A stretch of DNA of 64,000 nt from Jiangella endophytica (GTDB lineage Bacteria; Actinomycetota; Actinomycetes; Jiangellales; Jiangellaceae), in assembly GCF_003427025.1 (NCBI RefSeq), contig NZ_QVAI01000009.1, positions 186,001 to 250,000 on the forward strand, in the 5' to 3' direction. Numbering within the stretch: the stretch's first letter is position 1; every line of letters starts with the position of its first letter. This document shows positions 18,325 to 26,900 of this stretch, in pieces. Both the position numbers and the translations under genes were made by a program. Below the pieces are notes generated by a model. It was given only the letters and a program-made list of their open reading frames with translations. It made no database searches and had not been told where the DNA came from.

Positions 18325-18708
18325 ATGGTCTCGGCGATCGATCTCATGGACGACACGTTCGTGGTGGCCGAGCGGGCCGAGCTGGCGGCGTACGTCCGCG
18401 AACCGGCGCTCTGGCGCGTGTGGTGGCCGCGGCTGACGCTCGCCGTCCACCAGGACCGCGGCCTCGAGGGCGTGCGCTGGACCATCACCGGCGAGCTGAA
18501 CGGCAGCGCGGAGCTGTGGCTCGAGCGGTGGGGCGACGGCGTCCTCGTCCACTGGTTCCTGCGCGCCGACCCGGCGTCGCCGCGGGCCCGTCCGGACCTG
18601 CTGGCCCGCCGCTACGCCGTCGCGTTCAAGACCCGGATCCACGAGCTGAAGGACCGGCTCGAACACGGACGACCGGCCGGCGTGCCGAGGCTGCCTCCGG
18701 CTCGATAG
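18325..18708 (+). CDS. SRPBCC-like (polyketide cyclase family) small protein
   Basis: 127-residue protein rich in Trp and Arg, with alternating strands and a final amphipathic helix (ARRYAVAFKTRIHELKDRLEHG), typical of the START/SRPBCC fold. It precedes a clearer SRPBCC gene and glucokinase; the same trio is known in Streptomyces. Ligand unknown. The ATG at 18325 lies 89 bases from the divergent cytochrome b paralogue; both promoters must be in that gap. Confidence 0.8.
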   Translation: MVSAIDLMDDTFVVAERAELAAYVREPALWRVWWPRLTLAVHQDRGLEGVRWTITGELNGSAELWLERWGDGVLVHWFLRADPASPRARPDLLARRYAVAFKTRIHELKDRLEHGRPAGVPRLPPAR

Positions 18709-18749
18709 TCTGCGATCTCCGCCGTCCGGCTGATGGGACACTTTCACAC

Positions 18750-19238
18750 ATGGCTTCGCAGACCACGTCGAGCATCGTCGTCGCCGCGACCCCGGCCGCG
18801 ATCATGGCCGTGATCGCCGACCTCGAGGCGTACCCGGAATGGACCGCCTCGGTCCGCGAGGTCGAGGTGCTGACGGTTTACCCGGCCGAACCACTCACCT
18901 CCGGTGAGGCCGGAGATCGAACAGGCGCCGGGCGTCCGAAGGAAGCACGGTTCGTCCTCGACGCCGGCCCGATCAAGGACCGCTACACGCTCTCCTACGA
19001 GTGGGACGGCGACGACGAGGTCCGGTGGACGCTGGTCGAGGGCGGGCTGATCAGGGAGCTGGACGGCTCGTACGCGCTGGCGGCCGTCGACGACTCGAGC
19101 ACCGAGGTGACGTACCAGCTGACGGTCGACGTCTCGATCCCGATGCTCGGGCTGATGAAGCGCAAGGCGGAGAAGGTCATCATCGACACGGCTCTGAAAG
19201 AGCTGAAGAAGCGCGTCGAGGACGGAGTGAACGAGTGA
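18750..19238 (+). CDS. SRPBCC (polyketide cyclase/START-like) family protein
   Basis: 162-residue protein with a START-like fold: opening strand TSSIVVAATPAAIMAVIADLEAYPEWT is the usual cyclase N-terminus with the D/YPEW motif, and the closing helix is the lysine-rich KRKAEKVIIDTALKELKKR. It may bind a hydrophobic ligand; no substrate can be named. Its stop overlaps the glucokinase GTG by 4 bases, so the two are coupled. The ribosome site is weak. Confidence 0.88.
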   Translation: MASQTTSSIVVAATPAAIMAVIADLEAYPEWTASVREVEVLTVYPAEPLTSGEAGDRTGAGRPKEARFVLDAGPIKDRYTLSYEWDGDDEVRWTLVEGGLIRELDGSYALAAVDDSSTEVTYQLTVDVSIPMLGLMKRKAEKVIIDTALKELKKRVEDGVNE

Positions 19239-20170
19239 GCCTCACCATCGGGGTCGACGTCGGCGGCACCAAGATCGCGGCCGGCGTCGTGGACGAGAAG
19301 GGCGTCATCGAGGCACGGGCGCGGCGCGAGACGCCGTCGCACGACCCCGCGGCGATCGTCGAGACGATCATCGAGGTCACCAAGGAACTGGCCGCCCAGC
19401 ACGACGTCGACGCCGTCGGCGTCGGGTCGGCCGGGTTCATCGACTCCGCCCGGTCGCGCGTGCTGTTCGCCCCGAACCTCGCCTGGCGCGACGTCCCGGT
19501 GCGCGACCAGGTCGCCCAGGCCACCGGCCTGCCCACCGTCGTCGAGAACGACGCCAACGCCGCCGCCTGGGGCGAGTTCCGGTTCGGCGCCGCCGAGGAC
19601 GTCGACGACATGATCCTGCTGACCATCGGCACCGGCGTCGGCGGCGGCGTGGTGCTCGACGGCCAGATCTACCGCGGCGCGCACGGCGTCGCGGCCGAAC
19701 TCGGTCACATGCGCGTGGTGCCCGACGGTCACCTGTGCGGCTGCGGGCTGCGCGGGTGTCTCGAGGCGTACGCCAGCGGCACCGCCCTCGTGCGCGAGGC
19801 GCGCGAGGCGGCCAGCCTGCCGTCGGCCGAGCGGCTGCTCGGCCTGGCCGGCGGCGACCCGCAGCGCATCACCGGCCCCATGGTCACCGAGCTGGCCAAC
19901 GAGGGCGACGAGCTGGCCATCGTGCTCATCGCCGAGGTCGGGCGCTGGCTGGGCGAGGCGATGGGCTCGTTCACGGCGGTGTTCGACCCCGCGGCGTTCG
20001 TCATCGGCGGCGGCGTGTCCGCGGCCGGCGACCTGCTCATCCGCCCAGCCGAGGAGGCGCTGCGCAAGCACACCACCGGCGCCGGTCACCGGCCCGAGCC
20101 GGAGGTGCGGGTGGCGACGCTGGGCAACGACGCCGGTGTCATCGGCGCGGCCGACCTCGTCCGGGTGTGA
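19235..20170 (+). CDS. glkA: ROK-family glucokinase
   Basis: 311-residue sugar kinase that phosphorylates glucose with ATP (in Streptomyces the equivalent enzyme is also needed for glucose repression). Motifs: phosphate-binding IGVDVGGTKIAAG at the N-terminus, catalytic aspartate in ENDANAAAWGE, the ROK signature GTGVGGGVVLDG, and the zinc site CGCGLRGC. The GTG start overlaps the SRPBCC stop (GTGA), and the stop overlaps the next GTG in the same way, giving a three-gene coupled run. Confidence 0.94.
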   Translation: MSLTIGVDVGGTKIAAGVVDEKGVIEARARRETPSHDPAAIVETIIEVTKELAAQHDVDAVGVGSAGFIDSARSRVLFAPNLAWRDVPVRDQVAQATGLPTVVENDANAAAWGEFRFGAAEDVDDMILLTIGTGVGGGVVLDGQIYRGAHGVAAELGHMRVVPDGHLCGCGLRGCLEAYASGTALVREAREAASLPSAERLLGLAGGDPQRITGPMVTELANEGDELAIVLIAEVGRWLGEAMGSFTAVFDPAAFVIGGGVSAAGDLLIRPAEEALRKHTTGAGHRPEPEVRVATLGNDAGVIGAADLVRV

Positions 20171-20865
20171 CGGCCTCGCAACCGGCCGTCACGATCCGGG
20201 TCGTCAGCTACAACGTCCGCGGACTGCGCGACGACGGCGCCGCCGTCGCCCGGGTGCTGCGCGACCTCGACCCGGACGTCGTGTTCGTCCAGGAGCTGCC
20301 GAAGATCGTGCTGTGGCGGGGCCGGGCGGCGTCGTTCGCCCGGCGGGCCGACCTGCTGTACGCCGCCGGCGGCGGCTCGACCGGCGGGACGGCGCTGTTC
20401 ACGGCGATCCGGGTCGACCTGCGCGAGGTGCAGGAGCACCGGCTGCGGCGCACGCCCGGGCTGACCAGGCGCGGGCTGGTGCTGGCCCGTCTGGAGAAGG
20501 ACGGCGTCGCGTTCGGCGCCGGCTCGCTGCACCTCGGCCTGGACGCCGGGGAACGGGCCCGGCATCTGACCGACCTCACCGGCCTGGTCAACCGCCTGGG
20601 AACGCCGGCGACGGTGCTGGGCGGCGACCTCAACGAGCCGCCGACCGCGCCGACGTGGACCCGGCTGGCGTCGCAGTACACCGACGCCGGCGCGTCCGAC
20701 CCGATGCCGACGTACTCGGTGGCGGACCCGCGGCGGCGCGTCGACGGCATCTTCGTCCGCGGCGCCGACGTCACGTCCTACCGTGTCGTCGACACCCCCG
20801 ACGTCCGCGCGGCCAGTGACCACTTCCCGGTGGTGGCGGAGCTGACGCTGCCGCGCCCGGCCTGA
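20167..20865 (+). CDS. Endonuclease/exonuclease/phosphatase family hydrolase
   Basis: 232-residue EEP-fold metal-dependent hydrolase. Visible motifs are VVSYNVRGLR (N), VFVQEL (E), GGDLNEPP (D, N), RRVDGIFV and the final SDHFPVVAEL (DH), all needed for the active site. Members act on DNA, nucleotides or phospholipids; the substrate is not clear. GTG start overlaps the glucokinase stop. It converges on the membrane protein gene that ends at 20890. Confidence 0.9.
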   Translation: MTASQPAVTIRVVSYNVRGLRDDGAAVARVLRDLDPDVVFVQELPKIVLWRGRAASFARRADLLYAAGGGSTGGTALFTAIRVDLREVQEHRLRRTPGLTRRGLVLARLEKDGVAFGAGSLHLGLDAGERARHLTDLTGLVNRLGTPATVLGGDLNEPPTAPTWTRLASQYTDAGASDPMPTYSVADPRRRVDGIFVRGADVTSYRVVDTPDVRAASDHFPVVAELTLPRPA

Positions 20866-20889
20866 CCGGCGATCGGCCCGGGACGGCGC

Positions 20890-21384
20890 TCAGATGACGG
20901 CGCCGTCGTCGGGGTCGTTGGGGTGGTGACCGCGCATGCGGGCGACCAGGGTGACGAAGCCGGCGATGAAGGCGACGACGGCGAAGAAGACGATCTCGTC
21001 GGACGGGCGCCAGGACATGATCGCCACGATGATCAGCGCGATCGGCGGGGCGATGACCGCGGCCCAGGCCAGCCGCTGGACGCGGTCGCCGCGGGGGATG
21101 GGGGCCGGAGGCGGCGGGACGAAGTGGTTGGCCGCCTCGTCGGCGGCTGCGTCGTCGATGCCAGGGCCGGGCGCCGCGGCGGCCGGGTCGGGGCCGCCGG
21201 GGCCTCGTTCGGCCAGCGGGCCGAGCGTCACCGAGGCGTCGCGGAAGTCGTCGGGCCGGGGCTCCTCGAGGCGGTCCTCCGGGCCGAGCTCCTCGGCCGC
21301 GGGCCAGGGCTGATCGCCGGTGGAGGGGGAGGCGTGGAACGAGTCGATCAGCTCGGCCCACGTCTGGTCGTCGTCTCGGCTCAT
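20890..21384 (-). CDS. Hypothetical membrane protein, coupled to the esterase gene
   Basis: 164-residue protein. The N-terminal ~90 residues are acidic and Pro/Ala-rich (MSRDDDQTWAELIDSFH at the start), followed by two membrane helices (LAWAAVIAPPIALIIVAIMS and IVFFAVVAFIAGFVTLVA) and a short charged tail. No known domain. Its ATG overlaps the stop of the upstream alpha/beta hydrolase by 4 bases, so it is translated with it. Membrane topology would leave the acidic tail inside. Confidence 0.82.
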   Translation of the reverse strand: MSRDDDQTWAELIDSFHASPSTGDQPWPAAEELGPEDRLEEPRPDDFRDASVTLGPLAERGPGGPDPAAAAPGPGIDDAAADEAANHFVPPPPAPIPRGDRVQRLAWAAVIAPPIALIIVAIMSWRPSDEIVFFAVVAFIAGFVTLVARMRGHHPNDPDDGAVI

Positions 21385-22163
21385 CGCGGCAGGCCCCGGT
21401 TCCTCTTCGTGGTCACACGTTCGACGAACGCCGCGGCGCCGGAGAAGATTTCCGGTGCGTCGTAGTCGAGGGTCGCGACGTGGTAGCTGCGCCGCAGGAC
21501 GACCTCGGCGACGTCGGTGGAGGAGACGCCGGAGAGGATGACCGGTGCGCTGGTGTCGTCGACGACGTGGTCGTCGGCGCTGCGGTAGAGCAGCAGCGGC
21601 TGGGTGATCATGGCGAGGTCGCGGCGGACCAGCTGCCACAGCTTCGTCTGCGACCACAGGGCCTGCAACGGCGTGCGGTCGTAGGCCCGCTCGTCCTGCC
21701 CGGGCATGGCGATGTCGCCGGACAGCCCGGCCACCGACGGGCGCAGCAGCCGCAGCATGGGCAGCGCCAGCAGGCGCTTGTCGGCGCTGGTGACGACCGG
21801 GTTGACCAGTACCAGGCCCTGCACCAGCGGGCCGTGCTCCTGGGCCAGCCGCAGCGCCAGGCAGCCACCCATGGACAGGCCGGCGACGACGACCTGGTGG
21901 CAGCGCTCGGCGAGGTCGAGCAGCGACCGCTCGACCCGGCGATACCAGTCGGGCCAGCCGGTGACGTTGAGGTCCTGCCACGTGGTGCCGTGCCCGGGAA
22001 GCCGCGGCAGCTCGACGCTGTAGCCGTGGCCGGCCAGCTGCTCGGCCCAGGGGCGCAGCGAAGCCGGCGATCCGGTGAAGCCGTGGCACAGCAGCACCCC
22101 GACCGGGCCGCCGTCGTGCCGGTACGGCTCGATCGAGTCGACCGCCTCGCCCTCAGAGAGCAT
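21381..22163 (-). CDS. Alpha/beta hydrolase (carboxylesterase/monoacylglycerol lipase type)
   Basis: 260-residue alpha/beta hydrolase. The nucleophile elbow GLSMGG holds the catalytic serine; the oxyanion strand is LLCHGFTGSP; the acid and histidine are in SADDHVVD and RSYHVATLDYD. The sequence resembles Est30-type carboxylesterases that act on short acyl esters. The ATG at 22163 follows GTGAGGGGA. It is divergent from an acyltransferase gene, so the pair may act on lipids, but this is only context. Confidence 0.92.
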   Translation of the reverse strand: MLSEGEAVDSIEPYRHDGGPVGVLLCHGFTGSPASLRPWAEQLAGHGYSVELPRLPGHGTTWQDLNVTGWPDWYRRVERSLLDLAERCHQVVVAGLSMGGCLALRLAQEHGPLVQGLVLVNPVVTSADKRLLALPMLRLLRPSVAGLSGDIAMPGQDERAYDRTPLQALWSQTKLWQLVRRDLAMITQPLLLYRSADDHVVDDTSAPVILSGVSSTDVAEVVLRRSYHVATLDYDAPEIFSGAAAFVERVTTKRNRGLPR

Positions 22164-22286
22164 CGCGTCCCCTCACTTTCCGCGCCGGCACTCGCACCAG
22201 CATCGTCGCATGCGCCCGATCCGTCCGCGCGGGCGAGGCCCGTCGTCCGCTGCGCCGGCGGCGCGCTTTGGCGGTAGTGTTCCGAC

Positions 22287-22979
22287 GTGTTCTATTGGCT
22301 GATGAAGAGCGTCTTCCTCGGGCCGATCCTGCGGTTGATCTATCGGCCCTGGGCCGAGGGCGTCGAGCACGTCCCCGTCAAGGGCGGCGCGATCCTCGCG
22401 GGCAACCACCTCACCGTCATCGACTCCTTCTTCATGCCGCTCGTTCTCGACCGTAAGGTCAGTTTCCTCGCCAAGAGCGACTATTTCACCGAACGCGGTG
22501 TCAAAGGTTGGTTGAAACGCGTCTTCTTCGGCGGGACGGGAAATGTGCCGGTCGATCGCTCCGGCGGACGGGCGAGCGAGGCGGCACTGCGCACGGCCGT
22601 ACAGATCCTCGAGAGCGGCGAACTGCTGGGCATCTACCCCGAGGGCACCCGCTCACCCGACGGCCGGCTGTACCGCGGCAAGACCGGCGTCGCCCGCATG
22701 GCGCTGGAGGCGCGCGTCCCCGTCGTCCCGGTGGCGATGATCGGGACGGCGGAGATGCAGCCGGCCGGGCGCATCATCCCCAAGCGCATGCGGCCCGGCA
22801 TCAAGTTCGGCGCGCCGCTGGACTTCAGCCGCTACTACGGCATGGAGACCGACCGCCACGTGCTGCGCTCGGTCACCGACGAGATCATGTACGCGCTGAT
22901 GGAGCTGTCCGGCCAGGAGTACGTCGACGTCTACGCGGCGACGGTGAAGGCGCGGGCCGCCGAGCCCAAGGAGAGCTGA
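22287..22979 (+). CDS. 1-acyl-sn-glycerol-3-phosphate acyltransferase (PlsC family)
   Basis: 230-residue membrane-associated acyltransferase that makes phosphatidic acid from lysophosphatidate. The HX4D catalytic motif appears in slightly altered form as NHLTVIDSFF, and the acceptor motif is YPEGTRSPDGRLYRGKTG. An N-terminal hydrophobic segment (FYWLMKSVFLGPILRLIY) anchors it. Start is GTG at 22287. Its stop lies 7 bases from the stop of the convergent reductase gene. Confidence 0.94.
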   Translation: MFYWLMKSVFLGPILRLIYRPWAEGVEHVPVKGGAILAGNHLTVIDSFFMPLVLDRKVSFLAKSDYFTERGVKGWLKRVFFGGTGNVPVDRSGGRASEAALRTAVQILESGELLGIYPEGTRSPDGRLYRGKTGVARMALEARVPVVPVAMIGTAEMQPAGRIIPKRMRPGIKFGAPLDFSRYYGMETDRHVLRSVTDEIMYALMELSGQEYVDVYAATVKARAAEPKES

Positions 22980-22986
22980 CGGCGCT

Positions 22987-23580
22987 CTAACCCGTCGTCT
23001 CCGGCGGGCCGTCGAGGCGCCGGTAGCGCAGCAGCGTCACCCCGCCGGGGAACGACGTCGGCGGCTCGGCCGGCTCGAACCGGGTGGGCGCCGTGCCGTC
23101 GGGGAAGAGCTTCTTGCCCTGTCCGAGCACGACGGGATACGTCCACAGGTTCACCTGGTCGACCAGGGCCTCCCGGAACAGGGTCTGCACCAGGTTCGCG
23201 CTGCCCCACGTGTGGATCTGCTCATGCCGTTCGCGCAGGTCGCGAACCTCGGCGCCCACGTCGGTGAGCTGGGTGCTCACCGCCCAGGACAGCTCCGGCG
23301 TGCCGCGGGACGCGACGTACTTCGGGACCCGGTCGAAGGCCCGCCCGATCTCGTCGGACCGGCCCGGCCAGTAGGCGCGGAAGATGTCGTACGTCGTGCG
23401 GCCCAGCAGCAGCGCGTCGGACTTCTGCACGTCCGCGACCACGCGGTCGCCGGACTCCGTGTCGCCGTACGGACGCTCCCAGCCGGCGTACTCGAAGCCC
23501 GCGTCCTGCTCGGTGGGGCCGCCGTTGGCCTGGATCACGCCGTCGAGCGTGACGTTCATGTTGACGTGCAACTCACCCAT
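22987..23580 (-). CDS. Dihydrofolate reductase family protein (RibD C-terminal-like)
   Basis: 197-residue protein of the YyaP/RibD C-terminal family: LHVNMNVTLDGVIQ at the N-terminus, LLLGRTTYDIFRAYWP (NADPH region), and WGSANLVQTLFREALVDQVNLWTYPVVLGQGKKLFP near the end. These are NADPH-dependent reductases whose substrate is often not folate; no specific activity can be given. The ATG at 23580 follows AGGAGACC. It is 11 bases downstream of the M42 hydrolase gene, probably the same transcript. Confidence 0.9.
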   Translation of the reverse strand: MGELHVNMNVTLDGVIQANGGPTEQDAGFEYAGWERPYGDTESGDRVVADVQKSDALLLGRTTYDIFRAYWPGRSDEIGRAFDRVPKYVASRGTPELSWAVSTQLTDVGAEVRDLRERHEQIHTWGSANLVQTLFREALVDQVNLWTYPVVLGQGKKLFPDGTAPTRFEPAEPPTSFPGGVTLLRYRRLDGPPETTG

Positions 23581-23591
23581 GGCGTGGTCTC

Positions 23592-24758
23592 CTAGTGCCG
23601 GCCGGGGTAGCGGTCGGGCTCCGGCTCGGCCGGCTGGACGCTGTGGCTGGGGAAGTCGGCCAGCGCGCCGGTCGGGCGGTCGTCCCACTCGCTGAACGTC
23701 AGCGGGCTGGTGAGGTAGGCCGTCAGCAGCTCGGCCGTGCGCCGGATGCCCTCGAGGTGGGTCCGCTCGTGCCCGTGGCTGGAGTCGACGCCGAAGCCGA
23801 TCAGCGCCGTGCGGCACTCCAGCCCCGACTCGATGGCCGGAGCGGCGTCGGACCGGTAGAAGCGGTACACGTCGCGGCGGAACGGCAGATCGTTGCTCTC
23901 GCACAGCCCGATGAGCCGCCGGGTCAGGTGGTAGTCGAACGGGCCGGTGGAGTCGAGCATGCCGATGTTGACGGTGTCCTCGCGCGACTCCTGCCCCTCG
24001 CTGACGACCGCGTTGTCGACGGCGACCAGCTCGGCCACGTACTCGTCGAGACCGTGGGTGGCGCCCATGCCCACCTCTTCGCCGATGGTCACCAGCAGGT
24101 GAGCGGTGACCGGGCGGGTACGGCCGTCGTCGAGCAGCGCCTTGACGGCGGCCAGGCAGGCCGCGACGCCGGCTTTGTCGTCCAGGTGCCGCGCCTTCAC
24201 GTACCCGTTCGGGGTGATCTGCGGCGCGGCGTCGAGCGCTACGAAGTCGCCGACCGAGATCCCGAGGTCGAGCAGGTCCTGGCGGGTCTCGACCGGCTCG
24301 TCCAGCCGCACCTCGACCTGGTGCCAGCCGACGCCCTGGGTGTCGACGGCGTCGCCGTAGTTGTGCCCGCTGGACAGCAGCGGCAGCACCGTGCCGGTGT
24401 GCAGGTTGCTGAGGTCGTCGGTGAAGACCGTCACGTGCGCGCCCTCAGCGAACCGGGCGCTGTGCGTGCCGACCGGGACCACCTCGATGCGGCCGTTCTC
24501 CTTGAGCCGCTTCACCATGCAGCCGATCGTGTCGGCATGCACGACGACCGCCCGGCTCGCGCCGCCGACCGCGCCCTCGCCGGGCAGCGTGGCCCGCAGC
24601 ACGCCGCGCCGGGTCAGCCGGATGCGCACGCCCAGTTCGGTCAGCCGGTCGCCGACGACCTGCATGACGGCGTCGGTGCGGCCGGACGGGCTCGGCGTGC
24701 GCAGCAGCTCGAGCAGCACGTCGCGCAGGTACTCGTCGTCGACGGGCAGCGTCTTCAT
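23592..24758 (-). CDS. M42-family hydrolase of the NAGGN osmoprotectant system
   Basis: 388-residue metallopeptidase-like hydrolase. Metal ligands are in VHADTIG, RHLDDKAG, TIGEEVGMGATHG and near VDSSHGHERTH. The stretch SARFAEGAHVTVFTDD and the LGISVGDFVALD region match, from memory, the M42 subfamily found as third member of the trio with asnO and ngg for N-acetylglutaminylglutamine amide; the other two lie at 27.6-31.2 kb on the same strand. It may turn over or process the dipeptide, which is not proven. ATG at 24758, 38 bases from the divergent DUF885 gene. Confidence 0.85.
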   Translation of the reverse strand: MKTLPVDDEYLRDVLLELLRTPSPSGRTDAVMQVVGDRLTELGVRIRLTRRGVLRATLPGEGAVGGASRAVVVHADTIGCMVKRLKENGRIEVVPVGTHSARFAEGAHVTVFTDDLSNLHTGTVLPLLSSGHNYGDAVDTQGVGWHQVEVRLDEPVETRQDLLDLGISVGDFVALDAAPQITPNGYVKARHLDDKAGVAACLAAVKALLDDGRTRPVTAHLLVTIGEEVGMGATHGLDEYVAELVAVDNAVVSEGQESREDTVNIGMLDSTGPFDYHLTRRLIGLCESNDLPFRRDVYRFYRSDAAPAIESGLECRTALIGFGVDSSHGHERTHLEGIRRTAELLTAYLTSPLTFSEWDDRPTGALADFPSHSVQPAEPEPDRYPGRH

Positions 24759-24796
24759 GGCTCTACCCTGACATGCCGGGCCGGTAGCCTGCCGGT

Positions 24797-26428
24797 GTGC
24801 CCGCGAACGACGTGACCCAGGTGGCCGACGACTACCTCCGCGACCTCGCCGAATTCGATCCGTACGCCGCGCAGGCGCTGGGCCGCACCCCGTCGTCCCT
24901 GCTCGAGCAGCTCTCGCCCGACGCGTTCGCCGGGCGGCACGCTGTGACGGCGGACGCGGCGGCCCGGCTGGCCGCGGCGGAGCCGTCCGGGTTCCGTGAG
25001 CGGGTGCTGCGCGAGGCGCTGGCCGAGCGGCTGGCCAGCGACATCGCCCTGTACGAGGTGGGCTTCACGACGGCGCTGCTGGCGCCGCTGTCGACGCCGG
25101 TGCACTGGGTGCGGCAGACGTTCGACGGCCTGCCCGCGCGGACCCCGGACGACTGGACGGCGATCGGCCGCGAGCTGGGCCGGGTCCCGGTGGCGCTGCG
25201 GGAGTACGCGGCGACGCTGACGGCGTCGGCGGACCGCGGGCACGTGGTCGCCCAGCGGCAGGTGCTGGCCGTCGCCGCGCAGTGCGACGGCTGGGTCGCG
25301 GACCGGTCCTATCCCACGCTGGTGGCGCCGGCGGGGTCGCCGTCGCTGGACCGGCTGGCCAGCGACGCGACCGCGGCGACGGCGGCGTTCGCGGCGTTCC
25401 TGCGCGACGAGCTGCTGCCGCGGGCCGGGACCCGCGACGGCGTCGGCCGCGAGCTGTACGAGGTGACGTCGGCGGCGTTCCTGGGCGCGCGCATCGACGT
25501 CGACGAGACCTACGCCTGGGGCTGGACCGAGCTGGCTGCGCTCACGGCGCGGGCACGCGCCGTCGCCGCCGAGGTCGTCCCGTCCGGTGATGTCGACGAC
25601 GCGGTGCGGGCGCTGGACGCCGACCCGTCCGGCGTCATCGACGGCGTGCCCGCCCTGGAGGCGTGGCTGCAGCGGCGCGTCGACGAGGCCATGGACGCCG
25701 TCGTCGGGACCCACTTCGATGTCCCGGACCGCACCCGCCGCGTGGAGTGCCGCGTCACGCCGTCCGCGTCGGGCGTCATGTATTACGTGACGGCCGACCC
25801 GGGACTGACCCGGCCCGGGCGGGTGTGGTGGACGCTGCCCGACGGTGTCACACGCGCGCACGTCTGGCGCGAGGTGTCGACGCTGCACCACGAGGGCGTC
25901 CCCGGTCACCATCTGCAGCACGCGATCACGCTGGGGCTCGACGACCTGCACCCGTGGCAGCGGTCGCTGTGCCACGTGCACGGCTACGCCGAGGGCTGGG
26001 CCCACTACGGTGAGGAACTGGCCGACGAGCTGGGGCTGGTGCGGACGCCGGGGGAGCGGCTCGGGATGATCTTCGCGCAGCTCTGGCGCGCCGTCCGCGT
26101 CGTCGTCGATCTGGGGCTGCACCTGGACCTGCCGATCCCGCGTGGCAACGGGCTCGTCGATGCGGAACGGTGGACGCCGGAGCTGGGCGCCCGCCTGCTG
26201 GTTGACGTCGGGCGACTGCACCCGCAGAAGGCCGCGTTCGAGGTCGACCGATACCTCGGCTGGCCGGGGCAGGCGCTCGCGTTCCGCGTCGGTGCCCGGC
26301 TGTGGCGCGAGGCCCGGGCATCGTCGGCATCGGACCGACGCCGGTTCCACGCCGACGCGCTGCGGCTGGGGCCGGTCGGCCTCGGCCCGCTGCGGACCCT
26401 GCTCAGCGAGCTGTCACCAGGTCGGTGA
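24797..26428 (+). CDS. DUF885-family putative zinc metallopeptidase
   Basis: 543-residue protein of the DUF885 family. The zinc signature HHEGVPGHHLQ begins at residue 364, with a further acidic YAEGWAHYGEEL downstream, as in M3/M32-like gluzincin folds. The rest is mostly helical; no signal peptide is visible, so it is cytoplasmic. GTG start at 24797. It stands alone on the plus strand in the middle of the minus-strand NAGGN genes, and its 3' end overlaps a TetR remnant. Confidence 0.9.
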   Translation: MPANDVTQVADDYLRDLAEFDPYAAQALGRTPSSLLEQLSPDAFAGRHAVTADAAARLAAAEPSGFRERVLREALAERLASDIALYEVGFTTALLAPLSTPVHWVRQTFDGLPARTPDDWTAIGRELGRVPVALREYAATLTASADRGHVVAQRQVLAVAAQCDGWVADRSYPTLVAPAGSPSLDRLASDATAATAAFAAFLRDELLPRAGTRDGVGRELYEVTSAAFLGARIDVDETYAWGWTELAALTARARAVAAEVVPSGDVDDAVRALDADPSGVIDGVPALEAWLQRRVDEAMDAVVGTHFDVPDRTRRVECRVTPSASGVMYYVTADPGLTRPGRVWWTLPDGVTRAHVWREVSTLHHEGVPGHHLQHAITLGLDDLHPWQRSLCHVHGYAEGWAHYGEELADELGLVRTPGERLGMIFAQLWRAVRVVVDLGLHLDLPIPRGNGLVDAERWTPELGARLLVDVGRLHPQKAAFEVDRYLGWPGQALAFRVGARLWREARASSASDRRRFHADALRLGPVGLGPLRTLLSELSPGR

Positions 26429-26530
26429 GCGCGGCGATCAGCCGGTCGGCGTCGTAGCCGTCCAGGACACCGGGCAGGGTGAGATTCTCGATGATCAGCC
26501 AGCTCAGCGCGAGGTACATCAGCACCTGGT
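26403..26530 (-). pseudogene. C-terminal remnant of a TetR-type regulator
   Basis: On the minus strand, 26530 to the TGA at 26403 encodes about 40 residues including MYLALSWLIIENLTLPGVL and IAALTDLV, which read like the last helices of a TetR C-terminal domain. Nothing upstream continues it: the frame runs into the dihydrofolate reductase remnant on the other strand. The identification rests on helix pattern only. Confidence 0.45.
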
Positions 26531-26837
26531 GTTCTCCCGGACCCTCGCCGCGGACGCCGCCCCCGGCGTCGAGGTCGTGGCGAGCGACCCCGTCGCGCGG
26601 GTGCGCGAACTGAAGCGGGAACCGGGGGAGCGCATCTGGCTCTGCGGCGGCGGCGAGATCGCCGGCGTATTGCGCGACGAGATCGACGAACTGGCGATCA
26701 AGATCTACCCGGTCGCCGTCGGCTCCGGCCGGCCGCTCTTCGGCGCCGCCGGCTTCGCGCCCTCACACCTCGAGGTCACGTCGAGCCGCACATTCGGCGA
26801 CGGCGTCGTGTTCGTCCACTACTCCCGCGCCACCTGA
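26521..26837 (+). pseudogene. C-terminal remnant of a dihydrofolate reductase family gene
   Basis: About 105 residues from LVFSRTLAADA to HYSRAT with stop TGA at 26835. It has the family block IWLCGGGEIAGVLRDEIDEL and the ending FGDGVVFVHY, but the N-terminal half with the substrate and NADPH start region is missing and there is no start codon or ribosome site. It abuts the TetR remnant at about 26525, so one deletion probably removed both 5' halves. Confidence 0.75.
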
Positions 26838-26852
26838 CCGACGTCTGCGGAA

Positions 26853-26900
26853 GATCATCCAGGATCCGTGGCCCTCTGACGCCACTGATCCTAGATGATC
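26853..26900. repeat. Hairpin at the left end of long-repeat copy 2
   Basis: GATCATCCAGGATC at 26853-26866 is matched, with one mismatch, by its reverse complement at 26887-26900. The spacer is 20 bases, as in copy 1 at 9154. Confidence 0.9.
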
